64,000 bases of DNA from Marmoricola_A sp963747525 (GTDB taxonomy: Bacteria; Actinomycetota; Actinomycetes; Propionibacteriales; Nocardioidaceae), in the NCBI GenBank assembly GCA_963747525.1, contig CAVVFH010000008.1, forward strand, positions 434,001-498,000, given 5' to 3'. Below are positions 8,167-16,119 of the stretch, piece by piece. Positions within the stretch are counted from its first letter, which is position 1; each line of letters begins with the position of its first letter. The translations under genes and the position numbers were made by a program. Below the pieces are notes generated by a model that did no database searches, was not told the origin of the DNA, and saw nothing but the letters and a program-made list of their open reading frames with translations.

Positions 8167-9800
8167 GCCGGAACGCTCGCCGGCTGACGGGGCAGCGGCA
8201 CCCGCCAGCTGAGCGCGGTCCCGGCGCCGGGCTCCGAGGTCACCTCGAGCTGCCCCCCGTGCTGGCGAACCCGTGCCGCCATGTTCGCCAGCCCGCTGCG
8301 CCGGTCGCTCTGGATGCCGATCCCGTCGTCGCGCAGCGTGAGCACGAGCGCGAGCTGTGAGGTGTCCACCTCCGCGACGATCTCGACGTTGCCGGCCTTC
8401 GAGTGCCGCACGGCGTTGGACAGCCCCTCGCGGACACACGCCGCCAGGTCGTTGGCGAGCGGTCCCACCAGCTCGCCGGTCGGCATCTCCAGCGCGATCA
8501 TCGGACTGAACCCCAGCAACGGCGCTGCCTCGCGCGCGATGTCCGCGATCATCGACTCCAGCGTCGCCTCCTCGTCTGGGTTGCGCAGCGACATGATCGT
8601 GTTGCGGATCTGCCGGATGGTGTCGTCCAGCGTCGCGACCGACTCGGCGACCCGGTCGCGCTCGTGGCCCTCCAGCCGCGGCATGACCCGCTGCAGGGAC
8701 ATCCCGGTGCCGTAGAGCCGCTGGACGACGTGGTCGTGCAGGTCCCGACCGATGCGGTTGCGGTCCTCGAGCAGGTGCAGGTGCTCGGCGACCCGCCTCG
8801 CGTTGGCCAGCTCCACGGCGATCGCGGCGTGGTTGGCGAAGCTGCCGGCGATCTCCACGTCGGTCTCGTTGAACCGCTGGGCTCCCACCTCCCGGCCGAC
8901 GAACATGATGCCGAGCACCTTGTCGGCGCCCCGCAGCGGCAGCATCATCGCCGGCCCGACCTCGATCCCGCTCCAGCCGCGCAGCCGTTGGCGAGCCGTG
9001 GGGTCCAGCGCGGTCACGATCTGCCCCCGGCCGCTGCGGACGGTCCGCTCCGCCAGCGCCGTGCCCTGGAGAGGCAGCTGCCGGCCGACGATGAGCGGAT
9101 CGAGGTCCGGGCCCGTCGCGTGGCGGATGACGAGGACGTCGTCCTCCAGGACGGCCAGGCCGACGACGTCCGCGTCAGCCAGCTCGTGGACCCGGTCGGC
9201 GATGTGCTGCAGTGGCTGCTCGAGCTCGCCGGCGAAGAGCTCCTGGGTGATGCCGGCCGCCGCCCGCATCCAGCTGCGCGCGTGGAGCGCGTCTCGGAGC
9301 AGCTGTGCGTTGGAGAGCGCCGCCCCCAGGAGGCCGCCGGCCATCTCGGCCAGCTGCTCGTCCTCGTGGGTGAACGGCAGGCCGTCGGTCCGGTCTCCGA
9401 CGTACAACAGGCCGACGAGCCGCCCCGGGGCGCTCAGCGGGGTGCCGAGCAGGCAGTGCATGGCCGGGTGGCCGTCGGGGAGCTGCGCCATCGACGAGGG
9501 CGCCCCGACGTCGTCGACCCGGACCGGCCCGGTGCCGCTCACCGACTCGAAAAGCGCCCGGCCGTCCGGTGCCGTGCGCAACGTCTCCGCCAGGCTCGGC
9601 GGCAGCCCGGAGAAGCTGACGGCCCCGATCGACCCGTCGTCCTCCAGCAGGGCGACACCGGCGTACCGCGCGTCGAAGAGGGATCTGGCCACGTCCGCGA
9701 TGTCGCGCAGGGCAGCGGCCGGCGGCCGCTCGGCCCGCAGCAGCCGCGGCATCACGGTCAAGAACGCGCGGACCCGGTCGTCCGCGGAAACTTCGCCCAC
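8145..9800 (-). CDS. GAF-domain sensor histidine kinase (HisKA_3/NarL-type, DevS-like)
   Basis: About 551 aa without membrane segments. Two GAF domains (about residues 15-170 and 190-335) precede a HisKA_3 dimerization helix. The phosphorylated His lies in DLHDHVVQRLYG near residue 350, followed by an HATPase domain with EGLSNAVRHSKA and DDGIGI. The layout matches DevS/DosT-type cytosolic sensors. No response regulator is adjacent, so the partner is elsewhere. GTG 9800 was chosen because GAGGGG lies 9 nt upstream; a longer frame to 9932 has no such signal. The divergent tetR gene begins 173 bp away. Confidence 0.85.
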   Translation of the reverse strand: MGEVSADDRVRAFLTVMPRLLRAERPPAAALRDIADVARSLFDARYAGVALLEDDGSIGAVSFSGLPPSLAETLRTAPDGRALFESVSGTGPVRVDDVGAPSSMAQLPDGHPAMHCLLGTPLSAPGRLVGLLYVGDRTDGLPFTHEDEQLAEMAGGLLGAALSNAQLLRDALHARSWMRAAAGITQELFAGELEQPLQHIADRVHELADADVVGLAVLEDDVLVIRHATGPDLDPLIVGRQLPLQGTALAERTVRSGRGQIVTALDPTARQRLRGWSGIEVGPAMMLPLRGADKVLGIMFVGREVGAQRFNETDVEIAGSFANHAAIAVELANARRVAEHLHLLEDRNRIGRDLHDHVVQRLYGTGMSLQRVMPRLEGHERDRVAESVATLDDTIRQIRNTIMSLRNPDEEATLESMIADIAREAAPLLGFSPMIALEMPTGELVGPLANDLAACVREGLSNAVRHSKAGNVEIVAEVDTSQLALVLTLRDDGIGIQSDRRSGLANMAARVRQHGGQLEVTSEPGAGTALSWRVPLPRQPASVPAQSRSGG

Positions 9801-9927
9801 TTTGTTACACCCCTCTGCCGAGAGGAATCGTTCCGAGAACGAACCTCCCGCCCCGATCAGGACTGTAGCCCCGGGTGGGTTCGGCGGTCGACGGGTTTCG
9901 GACGGGTTTTGCCGAGACACGCCCCGA

Positions 9928-9951
9928 AACAAGCAGGCTTGACTGTTTGTT
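9928..9951. promoter_or_regulatory. TetR-type operator before the acyl-CoA operon
   Basis: AACAAGCAG (9928-9936) and CTGTTTGTT (9943-9951) are inverted arms with one mismatch and a 6-nt spacer. A nested CAAGC-AG-GCTTG palindrome lies at 9930-9941. It sits 22 bp before the GTG start of the adjacent tetR gene, as expected for autoregulation plus control of the operon behind it. Confidence 0.55.
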
Positions 9952-9973
9952 ATGTCGCCGCCAGGATGACGCG

Positions 9974-10600
9974 GTGACCTCCACCGCGGCGCGCGTCCCG
10001 CAGACCGAGCGCACCCGGGTCATGCGCCAGCGCATCCTCGAGGCCGCCATCGAGTGCCTCGTCGAGCACGGCTGGAGCGGCACCTCGACCACGCTGGTCT
10101 CCGAGCGCGCGGGGGTCAGCCGGGGGGCACAGCTGCACCACTTCCCGACCAAGAGCGACCTGGTCCTGGCGGCGGTGGACCACCTCACCGCCGCGCGCCA
10201 CGAGGAGCTCGCCGCGCAGCGCACCCACCTGCCCCGGGGGCCGCTGCGGACCCGCGCGGTTCTCGAGATGCTCAGCGAGCAGTACACCGGGCCGCTGTTC
10301 CTCGCGGCCCTGGAGCTCTGGGTCGCCGCGCGCACCGACCCCTCGCTGCGGCACGCGGTCTCCGAGCTCGAGGGCCGGGTCGGGCGCGAGACCCACCGGC
10401 ACACGGTCGAGGCCCTCGGCGTCGACGAGGCGGTGCCGGGTAACCGGGAGCTCGTGCAGGCCACGCTCGACCTCGTGCGCGGCCTCGGCCTCGCGAACAC
10501 GCTGACCGACGACGCCGTACGCCGGAGCCGGATCCTCGACCAGTGGGCCGAGACCCTCGACGCCCGGCTGCGGCCCGGACCCGACCAGGAGAGCGCATGA
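9974..10600 (+). CDS. TetR family regulator of the acyl-CoA catabolic operon (AtuR/LiuR-like role)
   Basis: 208 aa. The helix-turn-helix spans about residues 15-60 (RQRILEAAIECLVEHGW, then SERAGVSRGAQLHHFPTK), followed by a helical effector domain. GTG 9974 has AGGA 7 nt upstream (9963-9966); the frame extends to 9875 without support. Its stop overlaps the next start (ATGA), so it is the first cistron of the long operon ending at 20063. By position it should sense a CoA thioester or acid of this pathway, probably binding the palindrome at 9928-9951. That role is inferred. Confidence 0.85.
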   Translation: MTSTAARVPQTERTRVMRQRILEAAIECLVEHGWSGTSTTLVSERAGVSRGAQLHHFPTKSDLVLAAVDHLTAARHEELAAQRTHLPRGPLRTRAVLEMLSEQYTGPLFLAALELWVAARTDPSLRHAVSELEGRVGRETHRHTVEALGVDEAVPGNRELVQATLDLVRGLGLANTLTDDAVRRSRILDQWAETLDARLRPGPDQESA

Positions 10601-11397
10601 CCGACGACCGGCTCCGCGAGGTCCTCGACGACCTCGCCACAGAAGGCGACGCGCTCGACGCGCTCGTCGCCGATCTCGACGAGCCGGGCTGGCGCCGCCC
10701 GACGCCCGCCGAGGGCTGGGACGTGGCGACGACCGTGGCCCACCTCGCCTGGACCGACGAGGTCGCCCTCCTGGCGGCCACCGACAAGGCAGCCTGGGAC
10801 GCGGTCGTGCTCCTGGCCCTCGAGGACCCGACCGGCTTCGTGGACGTGCAGGCGCTCGCCGGGGGAGCCGAGGCACCCCCCGATCTGCTGGCCCGGTGGC
10901 GGACCGGCCGGCAGCGGCTGGCCGAGGTGCTGGCCGCGCATCCCCCCGGGGAGAAGCTGCCGTGGTTCGGGCCGCCGATGAGCCCGACCTCGATGGCCAC
11001 CGCGAGGTACATGGAGACCTGGGCCCACGGCCTCGACGTCGCCGAAGCGCTCGGGGTGGTCGTGGAGCCGCACGACCGGGTCCGGCACGTGGTGCACCTC
11101 GGCGTACGGACCCGGGGGTTCGCCTTCGCCAACCACGGGCTGGACGTCCCGGCCGGCGAGGTCCGCGTCGAGCTGGTCGCACCCGGTGGCGCGACCTGGT
11201 CCTACGGGCCCGAGGACGCCGAGCAGCGGGTCACCGGGTCCGCCTGGGACTTCGCCCTGCTCGTCACCCAGCGCCGGCACCGCGCCGACCTCGACCTGAC
11301 GGCCGAGGGCACCGACGCCGACCGCTGGCTCGACGTCGCCCAGGCGTTCGCGGGGCCGAGCGGCGGCGGCCGGCCCCCGTCGGAGGTGGCGCCGTGA
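10597..11397 (+). CDS. TIGR03084 family (DinB/maleylpyruvate-isomerase-like) protein
   Basis: 266 aa. The N-terminal helical-bundle segment includes RPTPAEGWDVATTVAHLAWTDE, characteristic of mycothiol-dependent maleylpyruvate isomerase-like proteins, with a His available for metal. A second His-rich helix is METWAHGLDVAEALG. Such TIGR03084 proteins commonly sit beside AtuA-type genes in actinobacteria; the reaction is not established. ATG 10597 overlaps the tetR stop by 4 nt and has AGGAGAG upstream. Its own stop overlaps the next gene by GTGA. Confidence 0.75.
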   Translation: MTDDRLREVLDDLATEGDALDALVADLDEPGWRRPTPAEGWDVATTVAHLAWTDEVALLAATDKAAWDAVVLLALEDPTGFVDVQALAGGAEAPPDLLARWRTGRQRLAEVLAAHPPGEKLPWFGPPMSPTSMATARYMETWAHGLDVAEALGVVVEPHDRVRHVVHLGVRTRGFAFANHGLDVPAGEVRVELVAPGGATWSYGPEDAEQRVTGSAWDFALLVTQRRHRADLDLTAEGTDADRWLDVAQAFAGPSGGGRPPSEVAP

Positions 11398-13215
11398 CCG
11401 ACGTGCTACGGGTCGGGAACTGCTCCGGCTTCTACGGCGACCGGCTCGGCGCGATGCGAGAGATGCTCGAGGGCGGGCCCCTCGACGTGCTCACCGGCGA
11501 CTACCTGGCCGAGCTCACCATGCTCATCCTCGGGCGCGACCAGATGAAGGACCCCTCCGCCGGCTACGCGCGGACCTTCCTCAAGCAGCTCGCGGAGAAC
11601 CTCGTGCTGGCTCGTGAGAAGGGCGTCCGGATCGTGGCCAACGCCGGCGGGCTCAACCCGGCCGGACTGGCCGCCCGCGTCCGTGAGCTGGTGGAGGAGC
11701 AGGGTGTCACGGCGTCGGTCGCGTACGTCGACGGGGACAACCTCATCGACCGGGCCGAGGAGCTGGGGCTCGCCGCCGACGGCAAGCCGCTCACCGCCAA
11801 CGCCTACCTCGGCGCCTTCGGGATCGCCGCCGCCCTGGATCGGGGCGCCGACATCGTGGTCACCGGCCGCGTCACCGACGCCTCGGTCGTCGTGGGTCCG
11901 GCCGTCGCGCACTTCGGCTGGAGCCGCACGGCGTACGACGAGCTGGCCGGTGCCGTCGTCGCCGGGCACGTCATCGAGTGCGGGGCACAGGCCAGCGGCG
12001 GCAACTTCAGCGGGTTCCTCTCCATGGTCGCGGCCGGCCGGGCCGCCTCGCCGCTCGGCTTCCCGCTGGCCGAGATCGACGCGGACGGCAGCTCGGTGAT
12101 CACCAAGCACGCCGGCACCGGTGGCCTGGTGTCCGTCGACACCGTCACCGCCCAGCTGATGTACGAGATCCAGTCCGCCGAGTACCTCGGCCCCGACGTC
12201 GTCACCCACCTCGACACCGTCCAGCTCTCCGACGACGGCCCCGACCGGGTCCGGATCAGCGGCGTCCGCGGCGCTGTGCCGCCGGCGACCGCCAAGGTGT
12301 GCCTCAACGAGCTCGGCGGTTTCCGCAACCAGATGGAGCTGGTGCTCACCGGTCTCGACATCGACGCCAAGGCGTCCTGGGTCCGCCGCCAGGTCGAGGC
12401 CGCCTGGGGTTCGCGCCGGCCGGCATCGGTCGACTGGTCCCTGGCCCGCACCGACCACGAGGACGCCGACACCGAGGAGGGTGCCTCCGCCCGCCTCCGG
12501 GTCACCGTCCGTGATCCCTCGCCCGACAAGGTCGGCAAGGCGTTCACGGCTCCGCTCGTCGAGCTCGCCCTGGCGTCGTACCCCGGCTTCACGATGACCT
12601 CTCCGCCCGGGCCCGGGCACGCCGTACGGCGTCTACCGCGCCGGCTACGTCGACCAGTCCGCCGTGCCTCATGCGGTGCACCACCACGACGGTTCGGTCG
12701 AGCAGATCGAACCGCCTTCGCCCCTCGGGGCCGCCGCGGCCCCGCCTGCCGCCGACACCGCCGCGGGCTACCACCCCCTTCGCTCCTCCGTCGCTCCGGG
12801 GGGGCCAATCCCGTCCACGCCCGCGGCGGCGCCGTCGTCCGGCGGTTCCGCGGCGGGGTCCGGTCTGCGGCGTCTGCCGCTCGGGACGTTCGTGCACGCC
12901 AGGTCGGGCGACAAGGGTGGTGATGCCAACCTCGGACTGTGGGTGTCGGCCGAGGGGGACCCGACTCTGGTGGCGGAACGGGCCTCGTGGCTGCTGGAGA
13001 CCGTGACGCCGGACTTCGTCCGGACGCTGCTGCCGGAGGCCGCCGAGCTCGAGGTGGAGGTGTTCCCGCTGCCGAACCTGCGCGGGGTGAACGTGCTGAT
13101 CCGCGGGCTGCTCGGGCAAGGGGTGGCGGCGAGCAGCCGGTTCGACCCGCAGGCGAAGGGGCTTGGTGAGTGGGCGCGTTCGCGTCACGTGGACGTGCCG
13201 GAGGGGCTGCTGTGA
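11394..13215 (+). pseudogene. AtuA-like (DUF1446) acyclic terpene utilization protein, broken by one frameshift
   Basis: The first frame (11394 to about 12617) encodes the AtuA core, from VLRVGNCSGFYGDRLGAM to ALASYPGFTMTSPPG. The next frame resumes TPYGVYRAGYVDQS and continues to 13215. One extra base within the C/G run 12606-12618 accounts for the shift. The C-terminal domain with FVHARSGDKGGDANLG is intact. Between them is an unusual Pro/Ala/Ser-rich linker of about 60 residues. AtuA family proteins accompany geranyl-CoA or methylcrotonyl-type carboxylases; the function is unproven. Both ends overlap neighbours by GTGA, so the gene is probably functional and the indel an assembly error. 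Confidence 0.75.
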
Positions 13216-14354
13216 GTTATTGGTCAGAAGAACAAGAAGCGTTGCGCGCAAGCGCCCGCACGTTCGTGGAGCGCGAGGTGCTCCCGCACCTGCAGGGTTG
13301 GGAGGACGAGGGATCGCTGCCGAGGTCGCTGCACGTGGCGGCCGCGAAGCAGGGATTCCTCGGCGTCTCGTTCCCCGAGGAGGTCGGCGGGTCCGGCGGC
13401 GGGCTGCTGGACTCGGTGGCGCTCACCGAGGCGCTCATGGAGGCGGGCGCCTCCGGCGGTGTCATCGCGGGTCTGCTCACCCACGGCATCGCGTTGCCGC
13501 ACATCGTGCGCAGCGGCAACCAGGACCTGGTCGACCGGTTCGTGCGGCCCACGCTTGCCGGGGAGCTGATCGGGTCGCTGGGCATCACCGAGCCCGAAGG
13601 CGGCTCCGACGTGGCGGGCATCCGCACCCGGGCGGAGCGGGACGGCGACCACCTGGTCGTGAACGGCTCCAAGACGTTCATCACCTCCGGCGTCCGGGCC
13701 GACTTCGTGACCACTGCCGTACGCACCGGAGCGCCCGGTCACCGCGGCATCAGCCTCCTCGTCGTGGAGCGCGGGACACCCGGCTTCGAGGCGACCCGGT
13801 CGCTGCAGAAGATGGGGTGGCACTGCTCGGACACCGCCGAGCTGTCCTACACCGACGTCCGCGTGCCCGTGGAGAACCTGGTCGGCGACGAGGGGTCGGG
13901 CTTCGTGCAGATCGCGATGGCGTTCGTCACCGAGCGCGTCGGCCTCGCGGTGCAGGGCTACAGCACCGGGGAGCGCTGCCTGCGGCTCGCCACGGAGTAC
14001 GCGCGGCAGCGGGAGACGTTCGGACAGCCGCTGATCGACAACCAGGTCGTCCGGCACAAGCTGGTCGAGATGCACCGGCGGGTGGAGGCCGCGCGCGTCT
14101 ACACGCGCGAGGTGGCCCGGCGCTACGACGCCGGTGAGCAGCCGCTCGTGGAGGCGCTGCACGCGAAGCGGCTGGGCGTCGACGCGGCGTCGTACTGCGT
14201 GGACCAGGCGGTCCAGATCCATGGAGGGGCGGGCTACATGCACGGCACGGAGGTCGAGCGGCACTACCGGGACGCAAGGATCCTCGGCATCGGCGGTGGC
14301 GCCAACGAGGTCCTCGACGACCTCGCCGCCAAGCTCCTGGGGTTCACCTCATGA
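13212..14354 (+). CDS. Acyl-CoA dehydrogenase
   Basis: 380 aa, GTG start overlapping the previous stop. Flavin- and substrate-binding signatures are present: GITEPEGGSDVAGIRT (about residues 125-140), NGSKTFITSGVRAD, and QIHGGAGYMHGTEVERHYRDARILGIGGG near the C-terminus. It oxidises an acyl-CoA to the 2-enoyl-CoA using FAD, with electrons passing to ETF. In this operon it would supply the enoyl-CoA substrate of the carboxylase encoded next, like citronellyl-CoA or isovaleryl-CoA dehydrogenase. The precise substrate cannot be read from sequence. Confidence 0.88.
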   Translation: MSYWSEEQEALRASARTFVEREVLPHLQGWEDEGSLPRSLHVAAAKQGFLGVSFPEEVGGSGGGLLDSVALTEALMEAGASGGVIAGLLTHGIALPHIVRSGNQDLVDRFVRPTLAGELIGSLGITEPEGGSDVAGIRTRAERDGDHLVVNGSKTFITSGVRADFVTTAVRTGAPGHRGISLLVVERGTPGFEATRSLQKMGWHCSDTAELSYTDVRVPVENLVGDEGSGFVQIAMAFVTERVGLAVQGYSTGERCLRLATEYARQRETFGQPLIDNQVVRHKLVEMHRRVEAARVYTREVARRYDAGEQPLVEALHAKRLGVDAASYCVDQAVQIHGGAGYMHGTEVERHYRDARILGIGGGANEVLDDLAAKLLGFTS

Positions 14355-14436
14355 CCACCCCCCTCCTGCCGAGCCGGCGCATCCTGCCCGCTCTTTCCGG
14401 CCGGGTCGGCACAGTGTGGTGGGACGGTGAGAAGGA

Positions 14437-16053
14437 GTGAGTGAGGACGTGGCGACGAGGAGCCGACGGGAGGCGATGCTGGAGAAGCTCGCCGACCTGG
14501 AGACAGAGCACGCCAAGGCGGTCGCCGGCGGAGGCGAGAAGTACAACGAGCGGCACCAACGGCGCGGCAAGCTGCTGGCGCGGGAGCGCATCGAGCTGCT
14601 CCTCGACGAGGGGTCGGCGTTCCTGGAGCTGATGCCGCTGGCCGGCTGGGGCTCGGACTTCACCGTCGGCGCCAGCATCATCACCGGCATCGGGGTCGTC
14701 GAGGGCGTCGAGTGCATGATCGTGGCCAACGACCCGACCGTGAAGGGCGGCGCCAGCAACCCCTGGACGTTGAAGAAGTCGTTCCGCGCCGCGCAGATCG
14801 CCCACGAGAACGCCCTGCCGACGATCAACCTCGTCGAGTCCGGCGGGGCGGACCTGCCCACGCAGAAGGAGATCTTCATCCCCGGCGGGAAGATCTTCCG
14901 CGACATCACCCGGGCCAGCGCCGACAAGCGGCCCACCATCGCGCTGGTCTTCGGCAACTCCACCGCCGGCGGTGCCTACATCCCCGGCATGAGTGACTAC
15001 GTGGTCATGGTCAAGGAGGGCGCCAAGGTGTTCCTCGGTGGGCCGCCGCTGGTCAAGATGGCGACCGGGGAGGAGTCCGACGACGAGTCCCTGGGTGGTG
15101 CCGAGATGCACGCCCGCACCTCGGGGCTGGCCGACTACCTGGCCGCCGACGAGGAGGACGCGCTCCGCATCGGCCGCCGCATCGTCGCCCGGCTCAACCA
15201 CCGCAAGGCTCATGCCGAGGCCGCCACTCGAGCGGACTCGGCGGGAGCCCTGCAGTTCGCTGAGCCGGACCTCGATGCGGAGGACCTGCTCGACATCATC
15301 CCGACCGACCTCAAGGAGCCGTTCGACCCGCGCGACGTCGTCGTGCGCATCTGCGACGGCAGCGGTCCGGGCAACGAGGTGCCGTTCGACGAGTTCAAGC
15401 CGCTCTACGGCTCCTCGTTGGTGACCGGCTGGGCGAGGATCCACGGCCACCAGGTCGGCATCCTCGCCAACGCCCAGGGGATCCTGTTCTCCGAGGAGGC
15501 GCAGAAGGCCACCCAGTTCATCCAGCTGGCCAACCAGATCGACGTACCCCTGCTGTTCCTGCACAACACCACCGGCTACATGGTCGGCAAGGAGTACGAG
15601 CAGGGCGGCATCATCAAGCACGGCGCCCAGATGATCAACGCGGTCAGCAACAGCACCGTCCCGCACCTGTCGATCATCATGGGGGCGTCGTACGGCGCCG
15701 GGAACTACGGCATGAACGGTCGCGCCTACGACCCCAGGTTCCTCTTCACCTGGCCGAGCGCGAAGTCCGCGGTGATGGGTCCGGCCCAGCTGGCCGGTGT
15801 GCTCTCGATCGTCGCGCGCGCTGCCGCCGAGTCGAAGGGCAACCCGTACGACGAGGAGGCCGACGCCGGCCTGCGGGCCTACGTCGAGGGGCAGATCGAG
15901 GAGCAGAGCCTGCCGTTCTTCCTCTCCGGCATGGTGTACGACGACGGGGTCATCGACCCGCGTGACACCCGGACCGTCCTGGGCATCTGCCTGTCGGTCA
16001 TCCACAACCAGCCGATCGAGGGCACCGGCCGCTTCGGTGTCTTCAGGATGTAG
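14437..16053 (+). CDS. Acyl-CoA carboxylase beta (carboxyltransferase) subunit, MCC/geranyl-CoA type
   Basis: 538 aa from GTG 14437. GTG 14449 is an alternative start, with GAAGGAG at 14431-14437 giving better spacing. The N-terminal half binds CoA (LVESGGADLPTQ, GNSTAGGAYIPGMSDYVVMV). The C-terminal half has the second crotonase-fold signature (FLHNTTGYMVGKEYEQGGIIKHGAQM, shown here in outline, and MGASYGAGNYGMNGRAYDP). These match methylcrotonyl-/geranyl-CoA carboxylase beta subunits better than propionyl-CoA carboxylase. It transfers CO2 from biotin to an enoyl-CoA. A short segment after residue 260 rich in Ala/Arg may be a linker insertion. Confidence 0.88.
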   Translation: MSEDVATRSRREAMLEKLADLETEHAKAVAGGGEKYNERHQRRGKLLARERIELLLDEGSAFLELMPLAGWGSDFTVGASIITGIGVVEGVECMIVANDPTVKGGASNPWTLKKSFRAAQIAHENALPTINLVESGGADLPTQKEIFIPGGKIFRDITRASADKRPTIALVFGNSTAGGAYIPGMSDYVVMVKEGAKVFLGGPPLVKMATGEESDDESLGGAEMHARTSGLADYLAADEEDALRIGRRIVARLNHRKAHAEAATRADSAGALQFAEPDLDAEDLLDIIPTDLKEPFDPRDVVVRICDGSGPGNEVPFDEFKPLYGSSLVTGWARIHGHQVGILANAQGILFSEEAQKATQFIQLANQIDVPLLFLHNTTGYMVGKEYEQGGIIKHGAQMINAVSNSTVPHLSIIMGASYGAGNYGMNGRAYDPRFLFTWPSAKSAVMGPAQLAGVLSIVARAAAESKGNPYDEEADAGLRAYVEGQIEEQSLPFFLSGMVYDDGVIDPRDTRTVLGICLSVIHNQPIEGTGRFGVFRM

Positions 16054-16119
16054 TGCCATGACGTCCCCACGCCCTGATTACCGATGGTTGCGTCCCTGCG
16101 ACCGGTTGCGGAGCTGTTC

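Noticed and set aside
9940..9945. TTGACT as -35 box of the tetR gene at 9974
   Set aside because: It is within the operator and too close to the start for a -10 at normal spacing.
9928..9951. KstR2 box
   Set aside because: The CAAG and CTTG half-sites are separated by 4 bp, whereas the known KstR2 motif has 2 bp.
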